Of a stretch of 51,592 nt of DNA, positions 1 to 7,142 are shown one piece after another. Below the pieces are notes generated by a model. That model worked only from the letters and a program-made list of their open reading frames with translations. It made no database searches and had not been told where the DNA came from. A program made the translations under genes and the position numbers. Numbering within the stretch: the first letter of the stretch is position 1; the number at the start of each line of letters is the position of its first letter. Source of the DNA: Deltaproteobacteria bacterium (lineage in GTDB: Bacteria; Desulfobacterota; Dissulfuribacteria; Dissulfuribacterales; UBA5754); NCBI GenBank assembly GCA_036574075.1, contig JAINCN010000045.1, forward strand, positions 1 to 51,592. The letters are read 5' to 3'.

Positions 1-126
1 ACCTTGATCTCAGTCCGCTTCTGGGCCTCAGCAAGCTCCTCGACCTTGATCTCAGTCCGCTTCTGGGCCTCAGCAAGCTCCTCGACCTTGATCTCAGTCC
101 GCTTCTGGGCCTCAGCAAGCTCCTTG
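1..126. repeat. 42-bp tandem repeat, three copies, inside a gene
   Basis: Copies lie at 1-42, 43-84 and 85-126 and are identical except for one base at 125. The unit is 14 codons, so copy-number change keeps the frame and lengthens or shortens the coiled coil by exactly four helical turns. The array may continue beyond the left edge. Confidence 0.95.
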
Positions 127-272
127 ACGATGGCCCTCAGATCCTGAAACTCGTCACGGGGCACCGCATTCTGCCTCGAACTCTCCAGTTCCTCGGCAAG
201 ACCCAGGAGCGCGTCTCGCAAATGGGGCTCGAAATCCTTTATCTGTTTGAAATAGGCGGCACTTATGGGCAT
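1..272 (-). CDS. Coiled-coil protein, DUF3782-like N-terminal part (partial)
   Basis: The reading frame starts at ATG 272 on the minus strand and runs off the left edge after about 90 codons, so only the N-terminus is visible. It begins MPISAAYFKQIKDFEPHLRD. After about 48 residues it becomes a perfect 14-residue repeat (KRTEIKVEELAEAQ), a charged heptad-type coiled coil. Proteins of this look in sulfur bacteria and archaea often carry DUF3782 and a C-terminal PD-(D/E)XK nuclease-like fold. That assignment is from memory of the family, since the C-terminal domain lies outside the window. An AAGG ribosome site precedes the start. A strong-looking promoter lies just upstream and a MITE lies beyond it. 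Confidence 0.6.
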   Translation of the reverse strand, partial: MPISAAYFKQIKDFEPHLRDALLGLAEELESSRQNAVPRDEFQDLRAIVKELAEAQKRTEIKVEELAEAQKRTEIKVEELAEAQKRTEIK

Positions 273-288
273 GACGGATACCTTTTTT

Positions 289-318
289 ATTATTTCCCGT
301 TCACATCATCCATGTCAA
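289..318 (-). promoter_or_regulatory. Possible sigma-70 type promoter for the coiled-coil gene
   Basis: On the minus strand TTGACA (313-318) is followed after 18 bases by AATAAT (289-294). The predicted start of transcription falls only about 10 bases before ATG 272, which would give an almost leaderless mRNA. The match may therefore be fortuitous. Confidence 0.3.
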
Positions 319-357
319 TCACCTCTCTCAATATGATATGATACACGCAGCCAATTT

Positions 358-533
358 CCTGAATCCGTGAGATATCCACTCAACCATTCGATTTTATAAA
401 ATCAGCCTACGGCCAGGGTGTTTGTGGAGTGAAGCGCCCACGGACGGGGCTCGAACGGCACATCCGCCCCCATGGACAGGAGGCTATTTGCCGCATGGAA
501 CAAATTCCCTGGCCGTAGGCTCACGGATTCAGG
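358..533 (+). mobile_element. MITE copy A, 176 bp with 5-bp target duplication
   Basis: The ends are perfect 14-bp inverted repeats (CCTGAATCCGTGAG at 358-371, complement at 520-533). Exact direct repeats AATTT flank it at 353-357 and 534-538. Inside the left end is an AT-rich asymmetric segment (about 372-402). Then comes a long imperfect palindrome: GCCTACGGCCAGGG pairs with CCCTGGCCGTAGGC, and a smaller inner stem involves CGGCACAT and ATTTGCCG. There is no ORF of its own. It fills most of the gap between the cytochrome b gene end and the coiled-coil gene start. The rest of the gap holds only a short CACAGAG-type repeat. Confidence 0.88.
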
Positions 534-540
534 AATTTCT

Positions 541-577
541 CCAAAGAGAGCACGGAGGACACAGAGAAAATCTCTCC
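541..577. repeat. Short dispersed repeat (CACGGAGGACACAGAGAAAATC type)
   Basis: A short segment rich in CACAGAG and GAGAAAATCYCTC lies immediately right of MITE copy A. Related stretches occur at 7111-7127, 10938-10968 and 45245-45325, usually near MITE sequence and always outside genes. Function is unknown. Confidence 0.5.
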
Positions 578-657
578 ATAATATGCCCTTTCACAATCAC
601 ATTCCGGACGCATGGCTGCAGGGCCGATTACTGTGCGCTGAATCCGCTTCGAGGCCT

Positions 658-1488
658 TCAACGTGCCCAGAGCGCCAGGGTGGATACGGCATAAGCAAAG
701 ATCCACACGGCCAGGGCCGCGAGGACAGGCCGGGGGTTCCGCACACAAGGAAGGGCGGCGAAGAGGACCACGGGGACGGCCGGGATCAGGACCCCGGCAA
801 GGAGGGGCGGAAGAAACCCCAGGAGCTCCTGGACCCCGAGGAAGAACCAAGGCCCCTTGATGATCGCGGTCTGCGGGTCGAACCTGTCGAGAGGGGCGGA
901 AAGAAGAAATGAAGACGCAACGAGCGGGAAAAAGACCCAGGTCCAGGCATCGGACTTGAGGATCACGCGCCTCGTGTGGTACCAGGTCCCGATCCCCCAG
1001 AGGAGCATGGCAAGGGCGAGATGCGCGGCATAGACCCGGTTCACCCCGTCATCCGAGACAGCGGCAAAGAGCTGCTCGAGGGCCTGACCTGCAATGGGGA
1101 TCCCCGCAAGGAGGTTCTCTGCGATATGGCCGGCTGCCCGGCCTGTGGCATCCCACCGAAGGACGTAGCCAGTAAACAATGCGAGGATGGTCAGGGGAAG
1201 ACCTGCCGCAAGGACCGCCCAGGAGATGCGGCCGCCCGCTCTCTCCCGGTAGGCGTCCAGATCCCCGAGCCTGTACCAGGCATGGACGACGAGGAGGAGA
1301 AAGAAGGCCTGGCTCGACCAGAAGTGGAGAGCGCGCCAGAATGCCCCAAAGGGAAGGATCGCCTCCATGGCCACCACCGACACCAGAGGATCCGCGGCCT
1401 CGTAATGATAAGCGAGGACAAGGCCCGAGCCGATGGATACGAGAAGGGAGGCCGTGGCCAGCTCCCCGGAACGGGCAGGAAACCTCAC
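658..1488 (-). CDS. Cytochrome b6-type subunit of a Rieske/cytochrome b complex
   Basis: This is an integral membrane di-heme cytochrome b expected to oxidise quinol together with the Rieske protein encoded just upstream. The 276 residues form about seven to eight hydrophobic helices. Heme-ligand histidines are visible in helix B (H55 and H69, 14 apart) and helix D (H156 and H171, 15 apart). The 15-residue spacing in helix D is the b6 pattern. Helix C carries the FTGYVLRWD segment, and a GPWFFLGVQELL motif follows the four-helix core. The start is GTG 1488, overlapping the Rieske stop as GTGA, so translation is probably coupled. No cytochrome c1 or f gene lies in the visible part of the operon. 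Confidence 0.88.
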   Translation of the reverse strand: MRFPARSGELATASLLVSIGSGLVLAYHYEAADPLVSVVAMEAILPFGAFWRALHFWSSQAFFLLLVVHAWYRLGDLDAYRERAGGRISWAVLAAGLPLTILALFTGYVLRWDATGRAAGHIAENLLAGIPIAGQALEQLFAAVSDDGVNRVYAAHLALAMLLWGIGTWYHTRRVILKSDAWTWVFFPLVASSFLLSAPLDRFDPQTAIIKGPWFFLGVQELLGFLPPLLAGVLIPAVPVVLFAALPCVRNPRPVLAALAVWIFAYAVSTLALWAR

Positions 1489-1889
1489 GGTCCTCCCCTC
1501 GGGACAAGGACCACAAAACCCCCGCTGTCAGCAAGGGCCTTCACCTCATAGCAGACCAGATCCTTTTTCGCAGGACCGGCCAGGTACTTTCCGTCCCAGG
1601 CGAACCTGCTCCCGTGACAAGGGCAGAGAAAGGCCTTTTCCGCGTCCCGGTACTGCAGGGTGCATCCCAGGTGGGTGCAGCGCCGGGAGACAGCGAGCGG
1701 CCCGGACCCAGTTTCGAACAGGACGAAATCGGACTCCACAACATGCCCCCCCGGCCTGATCTCCTTCTGTATCCTGACCTCCCGGGGCGGGCGGTTTCGG
1801 CGCGAGGTGACAAAGGCGACGAAAGGGACGGCAGCAATGAGAATCCCACCCCACCTCACGATTCCCCGGAGAAAACCCCGCCGGGTCAT
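1485..1889 (-). CDS. Rieske [2Fe-2S] protein
   Basis: This is the membrane-anchored Rieske subunit passing electrons from quinol oxidation, partner of the cytochrome b gene downstream. I chose ATG 1889 over a longer frame because the protein then begins MTRRGFLRGIV, a twin-arginine signal-anchor, and the ATG overlaps the preceding stop (ATGA). The 134-residue product has a hydrophobic helix at about 13-28 and both cluster boxes: CTHLGC (71-76) and CPCHGS (89-94). The ligands would be C71, H73, C89 and H92, with C76 and C91 forming the disulfide. Tat export is inferred from the RR motif. Confidence 0.92.
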   Translation of the reverse strand: MTRRGFLRGIVRWGGILIAAVPFVAFVTSRRNRPPREVRIQKEIRPGGHVVESDFVLFETGSGPLAVSRRCTHLGCTLQYRDAEKAFLCPCHGSRFAWDGKYLAGPAKKDLVCYEVKALADSGGFVVLVPRGGP

Positions 1890-2107
1890 TTCCGCAAGAG
1901 ATAAAAGATGATCGAGAGGACGATGGAAAGGAGGATCGAGGTCCCGAGGGGGAAATAAAAGGTAAAATTCTCCCGCCGGATCACGATGTCTCCAGGGAGA
2001 CGGCCGAGAAAGGGGATCTTGGGGAGGATAAGCAAAAGGACGCCGAGGCCGGCGAGGACAATGCCAGTGATCACAAGGAATTTTCCGAGCACAGAAAACT
2101 GGTTCAT
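1886..2107 (-). CDS. DUF2905 family small membrane protein
   Basis: A 73-residue protein with two hydrophobic helices flanks the family signature IPFLGRLPGDIVIRREN and the segment FTFYFPLGTSIL. The role of DUF2905 is not known. Start ATG 2107 is preferred to the longer frame because the family begins a few residues before the first helix and this ATG overlaps the queH stop (ATGA). The same overlap joins it to the Rieske gene, so all four genes form one tightly packed operon. Confidence 0.88.
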   Translation of the reverse strand: MNQFSVLGKFLVITGIVLAGLGVLLLILPKIPFLGRLPGDIVIRRENFTFYFPLGTSILLSIVLSIIFYLLRK

Positions 2108-2670
2108 GGGGCAAGCCTTTTCATCAGTCTTACGGCCCTTTTCGCGTAGCGCTCCGCCTCGCTCATGACGCATCCGCAGTAAGGCTGGCGGTAGATGCCG
2201 AGTTCCCGGGCGGCGCGATTGCCCTCCTCCCAGCCCTTGCGAAAGTCCTGGTAGAGAAACCGGACGCCGAAACGCGCCGAGGCCGCCTCCCCGGCCCGGC
2301 GGATGGCCTCGTGATCCTGGTAGCGGCTGAAAAGGAGGGTGGTTGTAAAGGCGTCATGGCCATGATCATGTGCAATTTCCGCGCTCCGGTCGATCCGGAG
2401 GGCGTAGCAGGCCTGGCAGCGGACCCCTGCCGGCCCTGTTCCCACCCGTTCAAGCCAGAGGGAGAGGCCGTAGCCGACCTCGTCCCAAAGGACAGGAAGG
2501 CTGAGGACGCGGGCGACCTCCTCCATGGCCTCGACCCGGCGTTCGTACTCGAGATACGGGTGGATGTTCGGATTGACAAAACAGGCCGTTATCACATGGC
2601 CTTCCTCCCTCAATGCCCTGGCCGGGAAGAGGGTGCAGGGGCCGCAACAGGCATGGAGAAGGACCTTCAT
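2104..2670 (-). CDS. queH: Epoxyqueuosine reductase QueH (DUF208)
   Basis: This enzyme reduces epoxyqueuosine in tRNA to queuosine, the last step of queuosine synthesis, as the non-QueG type. Cysteine motifs expected for its metal cluster are present: LLHACCGPC near the N-terminus, VRCQACYALR in the middle and QPYCGC near the C-terminus. The start at ATG 2670 gives MKVLLHACCGPC, matching the usual family start. An ATG ten codons upstream (2700) is possible. It heads the operon with DUF2905, Rieske and cytochrome b, although no functional link to quinol oxidation is evident. Confidence 0.9.
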   Translation of the reverse strand: MKVLLHACCGPCTLFPARALREEGHVITACFVNPNIHPYLEYERRVEAMEEVARVLSLPVLWDEVGYGLSLWLERVGTGPAGVRCQACYALRIDRSAEIAHDHGHDAFTTTLLFSRYQDHEAIRRAGEAASARFGVRFLYQDFRKGWEEGNRAARELGIYRQPYCGCVMSEAERYAKRAVRLMKRLAP

Positions 2671-2756
2671 GCCATGGGATAGTAAAATTTCCAGGCCCAC
2701 CGGTCAATACGGCTGCAGGAGGCGGTAGTAGGACCCGCATCCGGACGTAGGCGCTT

Positions 2757-2914
2757 GGCTGGTGGGGCGGGCCGTTGTTCCAGCGGGCGGATAACCGCTT
2801 TGGCGATACAGCGGCAATCTTTTCCGAGGACGCAAGGTGCCATGCAAGGCCCAGAGCCCGCTTATCCTGGCTTTCTGAATCCGCCCGCCTCCACAACGGC
2901 CCGCCCCACCAGCC
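2757..2914 (+). repeat. Palindromic repeat of a second family, unit 1
   Basis: A 22-bp perfect inverted repeat (left arm 2757-2778 starting GGCTGGTGGGGC; right arm 2893-2914) encloses a roughly 100-bp core. The core starts GGATAACCGCTTTGG and ends CCTGGCTTTCTGAATCCG. The same core occurs inverted in unit 2 with different flanking arms. The gap 2671-3216 contains these two units, a small hairpin (CAAACCCT..AGGGTTTG, 2942-2962) and no convincing gene. Confidence 0.8.
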
Positions 2915-2982
2915 TCCACTTGCGCCGTGCACCCATCCGTCCAAACCCTCGTGTAGGGTTTGCTGTACGCCCATGTAATCCA

Positions 2983-3142
2983 GGGAGGGGGTGCGGGGTA
3001 GTGCTGAATCAGGCCGGATCCAGAAAGCCAGGACAGGCGGCCGCAGGGCATCACTTGACAACTCGCGTCCACGGCCGAAAAGGCAGTTGCATCACCAAAG
3101 CGGTTATCCAGCCGATGAGGCACTGCCCCGCACCCCCTCCCC
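2983..3142 (-). repeat. Palindromic repeat of a second family, unit 2 (inverted)
   Basis: The arms GGGAGGGGGTGCGGGGTAGT (from 2983) and its complement (ending 3142) match over 21 of 22 bases and differ entirely from the arms of unit 1. The core aligns with that of unit 1 in reverse complement without gaps over about 100 bases. In one frame many differences are synonymous: both read DNRFGD near one end and RLSWLS near the other. A decayed coding segment is possible. Confidence 0.75.
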
Positions 3143-3216
3143 AACCTTTATCAGTGGTGCTGAATCCAGCCGCGAATGACCTGGATGCGAACAACGAGTA
3201 CATTTACAATCCGCGC

Positions 3217-4437
3217 ATGCCCCTGCTGAACCCCCGCCTCCTCGTCATGTTCCCGCTGGGTTTTTCCTCTGGGCTTCCCCTTGCCCTCACAAGCGGGACC
3301 CTTCAGGCATGGCTCGCTGTCTCAGGCGCAGACATGACCACCATCGGGCTCTTCTCCCTCGTGGGGCTGCCCTACACGGTGAAGTTCCTTTGGTCCCCCC
3401 TCCTCGACCGGTTTGCCCCCCGAGGTCTCGGAAGAAGAAGGGGCTGGATCCTCGCCTTCCAGGTCCTCCTCCTCATCGGGATCTGCGCCATGGCAGCCGT
3501 AGGCACGGGCCTTCCCCTTCTTGCCGCCGGTCTCGCCCTTCTCGTGGCCTTTTCCTCGGCCTCCCAGGACGTTGCCATCGACGCCTACCGGACGGATGTC
3601 CTGAGGGCTCCGGAACGTGGGCTCGGGGCCGCGGTCTCGGTCACGGGCTATCGGACCGCCATGCTCGTCTCCGGGGCCCTTGCCCTCGTGCTCGCTGACC
3701 GAATAGGATTCGAGTCCACATACTTCCTCATGGCCGGGGCGCAGGCCCTCGCCATCCCGGCTGTCGTCTTCGGCCCGGAACCGGAGAGACCGGCCTCCCC
3801 TCCCCGGGACCTCGCCGAGGCGGTAATCGGACCTCTCCGGGATCTCATCACGCGCAAGGGCGCCCTCGCCATCCTTGCCCTCGTCGTCCTCTACAAACTC
3901 GGAGACGCCTTCGCTGGGACCCTCACCACGGCCTTTCTCATTCGGGGCGCGGGCTTCACCCCGACCGACGTGGGCGCTGTCACCAAGGGCTTCGGGCTCA
4001 TCGCCACCATCTGGGGGGCCTTCATCGGCGGTGGGATCATGGCCCGTATCGGCCTTTTCCCATCCCTCCTCCTCTTCGGTATCCTCCAGGCGGTCTCGAA
4101 TCTGGGATTCTTCGCCCTTTCCATCGCCGGACGGAACTATCCCCTCATGATCGCATCAATCGGTTTCGAAAACCTCTCGGGAGGCATGGGGACGGCATCC
4201 TTCGTGGCCTTTCTCATGTCCCTATGCGACCACCGATACTCCGCGACCCAGTACGCCTTGCTTTCGGCCCTCGCGGCCGTGGGGAGGGTCTTCGTGGGAC
4301 CGCCTTCGGGCTATCTCGTGGAGGCCTTGGGGTGGCCTGTCTTCTTCCTCCTCTCCACCCTGGCGGCCTTGCCAGGGCTCGCCCTCCTCGTGCGGATGCG
4401 GGATGCGGTCGGCAAGGCCGGCACTCCCGCGTCTTAG
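3217..4437 (+). CDS. AmpG-like MFS permease
   Basis: A 12-helix major facilitator of 406 residues resembles AmpG, the importer of anhydro-muropeptides for cell-wall recycling. Visible family features are the start FPLGFSSGLPLALTSGTLQAW, the segment LPYTVKFLWSPLLDRF, and SASQDVAIDAYRTD in the fourth to fifth helix region. The frame is open far upstream through the repeat region, but homology begins at MPLLNPRLLVMF, so ATG 3217 is taken. No clear ribosome site precedes it. The substrate is inferred from family resemblance. Its stop overlaps the stop of a small convergent ORF. Confidence 0.85.
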   Translation: MPLLNPRLLVMFPLGFSSGLPLALTSGTLQAWLAVSGADMTTIGLFSLVGLPYTVKFLWSPLLDRFAPRGLGRRRGWILAFQVLLLIGICAMAAVGTGLPLLAAGLALLVAFSSASQDVAIDAYRTDVLRAPERGLGAAVSVTGYRTAMLVSGALALVLADRIGFESTYFLMAGAQALAIPAVVFGPEPERPASPPRDLAEAVIGPLRDLITRKGALAILALVVLYKLGDAFAGTLTTAFLIRGAGFTPTDVGAVTKGFGLIATIWGAFIGGGIMARIGLFPSLLLFGILQAVSNLGFFALSIAGRNYPLMIASIGFENLSGGMGTASFVAFLMSLCDHRYSATQYALLSALAAVGRVFVGPPSGYLVEALGWPVFFLLSTLAALPGLALLVRMRDAVGKAGTPAS

Positions 4438-4607
4438 CGGCCCTGTGCCTCCTCGATGACCTTGGCCGTGGTCCTCAGCTCGTGTCTGAGCTGGCGAGTC
4501 AGGAGCAGATGGGCCGGAGGGGCGAGACCAGTGAAGGAAAAGACCGGCTCCGGCATGGCATAGACCACGATTCCAGGCGTCTCTTCGGCCTCCCAGAGGC
4601 GGGCCAT
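4434..4607 (-). CDS. Small hypothetical protein downstream of nnr
   Basis: A 57-residue frame starts at ATG 4607, seven bases after the nnr stop, and ends in a TAA overlapping the stop of the convergent AmpG-like gene. Codon use (GC-rich third positions) resembles neighbouring genes, and the product is soluble with a charged C-terminal helix (TRQLRHELRTTAKVIEEAQ). I do not recognise a family. It could be a real small gene of the nnr transcript or the remnant of a longer one. Confidence 0.4.
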   Translation of the reverse strand: MARLWEAEETPGIVVYAMPEPVFSFTGLAPPAHLLLTRQLRHELRTTAKVIEEAQGR

Positions 4608-4614
4608 GTGGTCG

Positions 4615-6204
4615 CTATCGGACGAACGGCAGCATCCCTGAAATGTCCTGTTTCCCAAGGTCAAGGGATCTCCAGACGGCCGGAAGGGTATCCGCGATTT
4701 CACCGGCCAGATACCCGAACGGCCCCTTTTCGGCGGCAAGGATGTCACCGGCTCGGCCGTGGGCAAAGACCGCAAGGCGCGCCGCATCCCATGGCCCATA
4801 GCCTTGGGCGAGGAGGGAGCCGATGAGGCCGGTGAGGACGTCTCCCATGCCTCCAGCGGCCATTCCCGAATTTCCGCTCGAGTTGACGGCGATCCGTCCG
4901 TCAGGGGCTGCGGCAATGGTCCGGGCGCCCTTCAGGACCACCACAGCGCCCGATCCTCTTGCGGCCGCGCGCACGGCACCGACCCTGTCCGCCTCCACCT
5001 CCGGGGTTGTTACCCCAAGGAGCCGGGCCATCTCCCCAGGATGGGGGGTGAGGACACGGGCATGCCCGGACACAGAGACGAGGGCCAGGTCCTGACCCAC
5101 GGCGGTCAGGGCGTCCGCATCCACAACCATGGGGAGAGGCGCCTCGGCCATTATACGGCGGACGAGCTCACGGGTCTCCTCGTGAAGACCGATCCCTGGG
5201 CCCATGGCCACGGCCCTTTTCCTGTCCATCAGCCGGAGGAGCCGTTCAAGACCGGAGAGGGAGGCCGTCCCCGCCCCGGTCTCCGGGATGCCTTCTGTCA
5301 TGGCCTCGGTGAGTTTGGCAGCAAGGACCGGCTGGACCCCTTCAGGGCAGGCCACTGTCACGAGCCCGGCCCCGGCACGAAGGGCCCCGAGGGCTGCGAG
5401 TGTTGCGGCGCCAGACTTGCCCCGGGAGCCGGCGAAAACAAGGAGATGGCCGAAGGTCCCCTTGTGGCCTGTCTCAGGTCGGGGCCGGAGGAGTCTGGAG
5501 ACCGTCCCCATCCCGAGAAACTCGGCCCGAATCCCCATTTCCTCGACGAGGCGGCGTGGAATCCCTATATCCACGACCCGGACCTTGCCGGCATGGGCCG
5601 CGCCCGGATGGAGGACAAGGCCCAGTTTCATGGCCCCGAAGGTGGCAGTGACCGCAGCAGTGACGGCGCATCCCAGGGCCTCGCCCGTGTCAGAGGAGAT
5701 GCCAGAGGGCATATCCACCGAGACGACCGGCGCGGACGCATCGTTTGCGAGCCTGATGGCAGTGGCGAACCTCCCTCCGACTTCCCTGGCAAGCCCGGTT
5801 CCAAAGAGGGCATCCACTATGACCCCAGCATGTGCAAACCGCGCAAAGTGCTCCCGGACCGCATCCTCTGAGAGGCATTCGGCCATGGGAAGGCCCAGGC
5901 GCCGGGCGATTGCGAGGTTGGCAAGGGCGTCCCCCCTGTAGGCCTTTTCCTCCGAGAAAACGAGCAGGAAGACCTTGAAGCCCATGCCAGCGAGATGCCG
6001 GGCAGCAACAAAGCCGTCCCCGCCGTTGTTCCCAGGGCCGGCAAGGACCAGAACCCCCTTTTGGACCCTCTCCGGAAAATCGTTCCGGACGATCTCAGCC
6101 ACGGCCCTGCCCGCGTTTTCCATGAGGACCATGCCGGGGATCCCCACTTCTTCAATGGTCCGTCTGTCGAGTTCCCGCATCTCTGAAGCAGTGACGAGTT
6201 TCAT
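4615..6204 (-). CDS. nnr: Bifunctional NAD(P)HX epimerase/dehydratase
   Basis: This repairs hydrated NADH/NADPH: the N-terminal YjeF_N domain (about residues 1-215) epimerises R-NAD(P)HX. The C-terminal ribokinase-like domain (about 225-510) dehydrates the S form using ADP. Signatures are GPGNNGGDGFVAARHL in the epimerase, and ALRAGAGLVTVA, GPGIG, HPGEMARLL and NSGMAAGGMGDVLTG in the dehydratase. ATG 6204 is chosen because a good GGAGG site lies seven bases upstream and homology starts at MKLVTASEMRELD. The longer upstream frame lacks support. The length of 529 residues is normal for the fused form. Confidence 0.94.
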   Translation of the reverse strand: MKLVTASEMRELDRRTIEEVGIPGMVLMENAGRAVAEIVRNDFPERVQKGVLVLAGPGNNGGDGFVAARHLAGMGFKVFLLVFSEEKAYRGDALANLAIARRLGLPMAECLSEDAVREHFARFAHAGVIVDALFGTGLAREVGGRFATAIRLANDASAPVVSVDMPSGISSDTGEALGCAVTAAVTATFGAMKLGLVLHPGAAHAGKVRVVDIGIPRRLVEEMGIRAEFLGMGTVSRLLRPRPETGHKGTFGHLLVFAGSRGKSGAATLAALGALRAGAGLVTVACPEGVQPVLAAKLTEAMTEGIPETGAGTASLSGLERLLRLMDRKRAVAMGPGIGLHEETRELVRRIMAEAPLPMVVDADALTAVGQDLALVSVSGHARVLTPHPGEMARLLGVTTPEVEADRVGAVRAAARGSGAVVVLKGARTIAAAPDGRIAVNSSGNSGMAAGGMGDVLTGLIGSLLAQGYGPWDAARLAVFAHGRAGDILAAEKGPFGYLAGEIADTLPAVWRSLDLGKQDISGMLPFVR

Positions 6205-6284
6205 AGCAAACACCTCCACATATCTTCGTACCATGCGGGTTTCCATGAGCAAAGGGCGCGTGGTAAATTGTGTCCAGCTATGAG

Positions 6285-6335
6285 CCTAAATCCGTGAGAT
6301 ATGAACTTAACTTGGCAATTTTTCACAATAACAAG
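6285..6335 (+). mobile_element. MITE fragment (one end only)
   Basis: CCTAAATCCGTGAGATATGAACT and what follows match the left terminal repeat and the AT-rich asymmetric segment of the MITE family, and stop where the internal palindrome would begin. The match ends exactly at the hisA start codon (6336), so this fragment forms the whole 5' leader of that gene. No target duplication can be assigned. Confidence 0.6.
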
Positions 6336-7100
6336 ATGAGATTTCGTCCCTGCATAGACCTCCACGGCGGCAAGGTGAAGCAGATCGTGGGCTCCACCCT
6401 GGACGACCACGCCCCGGCAAATCTCAAGGAAAACTTCGTCTCCGAACTCCCGCCTGCCCATTACGCAAGGCTCTTTCGCCGGGACGGCCTTGCCGGAGGC
6501 CATGTCATAATGCTAGGGCCGGGAAACGAGGAGGCGGCCGTGGAGGCCCTCGCCGCCTGGCCCGGTGGGTTCCACGTGGGTGGCGGGATCACCCTTGAGA
6601 ACGCCAGATCCTGGCTCGACAAGGGGGCCAGCAAGGTCATCGTCACGTCGTACGTCTTTTCGGGCGGACACCTTCAGGAAGAAAGGCTTGCCGCCATCTC
6701 CCGGCATGTAGGCAAAGATCGCCTTGTCCTGGATCTGAGCTGCAGGCGCGGTCCCTTAGGATATCATATCGTTACGGACCGGTGGCAGAAATTCACGGAC
6801 GTGGTGATCTCGCCAGCGACCCTCGATCATCTTGCCAGATACTGCGACGAGTTTCTCGTCCATGGGGCGGACGTGGAAGGAAAATGCCTGGGTGTGGAGA
6901 AACCCCTCGTCGTCCTGCTCGGGGAGGCTGCGCCCATCCCCACCACCTATGCCGGCGGGATCGCTTCCATGGAGGACGTGAAACTTGTGCGGGAACTCGG
7001 CCGCGACCGCCTCGACATCACGGTGGGAAGCGCCCTCGACATCTTCGGAGGCACGGGTATCCGATACGACGAGCTTGTGGCCTTCCTGAAGCCCCGGTGA
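6336..7100 (+). CDS. hisA: Eukaryote-type ProFAR isomerase (HisA/HIS6 type)
   Basis: This performs the fourth step of histidine synthesis, the isomerisation of ProFAR to PRFAR. The sequence follows the yeast HIS6/plant type rather than the common bacterial HisA. Diagnostic segments are CIDLHGGKVKQIVG (1st strand, catalytic Asp at position 8), ENFVSE, GGHVIMLGPGNEEAA, GGGITLENA, GASKVIVTS, LVLDLSCR, EFLVHGADVEG, TYAGGIASMEDVKLV and GSALDIFGG. The ATG at 6336 begins MRFRPCIDLHGG. The frame remains open upstream into the MITE fragment, and no clear ribosome site is seen. No other his gene is nearby. The product is 254 residues, the normal length. Confidence 0.92.
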   Translation: MRFRPCIDLHGGKVKQIVGSTLDDHAPANLKENFVSELPPAHYARLFRRDGLAGGHVIMLGPGNEEAAVEALAAWPGGFHVGGGITLENARSWLDKGASKVIVTSYVFSGGHLQEERLAAISRHVGKDRLVLDLSCRRGPLGYHIVTDRWQKFTDVVISPATLDHLARYCDEFLVHGADVEGKCLGVEKPLVVLLGEAAPIPTTYAGGIASMEDVKLVRELGRDRLDITVGSALDIFGGTGIRYDELVAFLKPR

Positions 7101-7110
7101 AGGATGTTTC

Positions 7111-7127
7111 TTTTCTGTGTCCTCTGT
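7111..7127. repeat. Short CACAGAG-type repeat between convergent genes
   Basis: TTTTCTGTGTCCTCTGT, read on the minus strand as ACAGAGGACACAGAAAA, is related to the short repeat next to MITE copy A. It lies in the 42-bp gap between two convergent genes. A T8 run follows at about 7137-7144, but no clear hairpin terminator is seen. Confidence 0.4.
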
Positions 7128-7142
7128 AATGAGAGGTTTTTT

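Noticed and set aside
421-520. T-loop-like GTTCGAGCC inside MITE copies, suggesting a tRNA fragment
   Set aside because: The flanking bases do not form the five-pair T stem, and no acceptor or anticodon arm can be drawn. The match is part of the MITE palindrome.
1890-2114. 75-residue N-terminal extension of the Rieske protein
   Set aside because: It lies in another frame of the DUF2905 gene. ATG 1889 with a twin-arginine signal and ATGA overlap is a better start.
2450-3144. Minus-strand ORFs of 146-203 codons over the second repeat family
   Set aside because: They cross the two inverted cores and their arms in one frame by chance of GC richness. Only the short shared core frame shows any sign of codon conservation.
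2755-3216. N-terminal extension of the AmpG-like protein through the repeat region
   Set aside because: The extension is low-complexity translation of palindromic repeats; family homology begins at ATG 3217.
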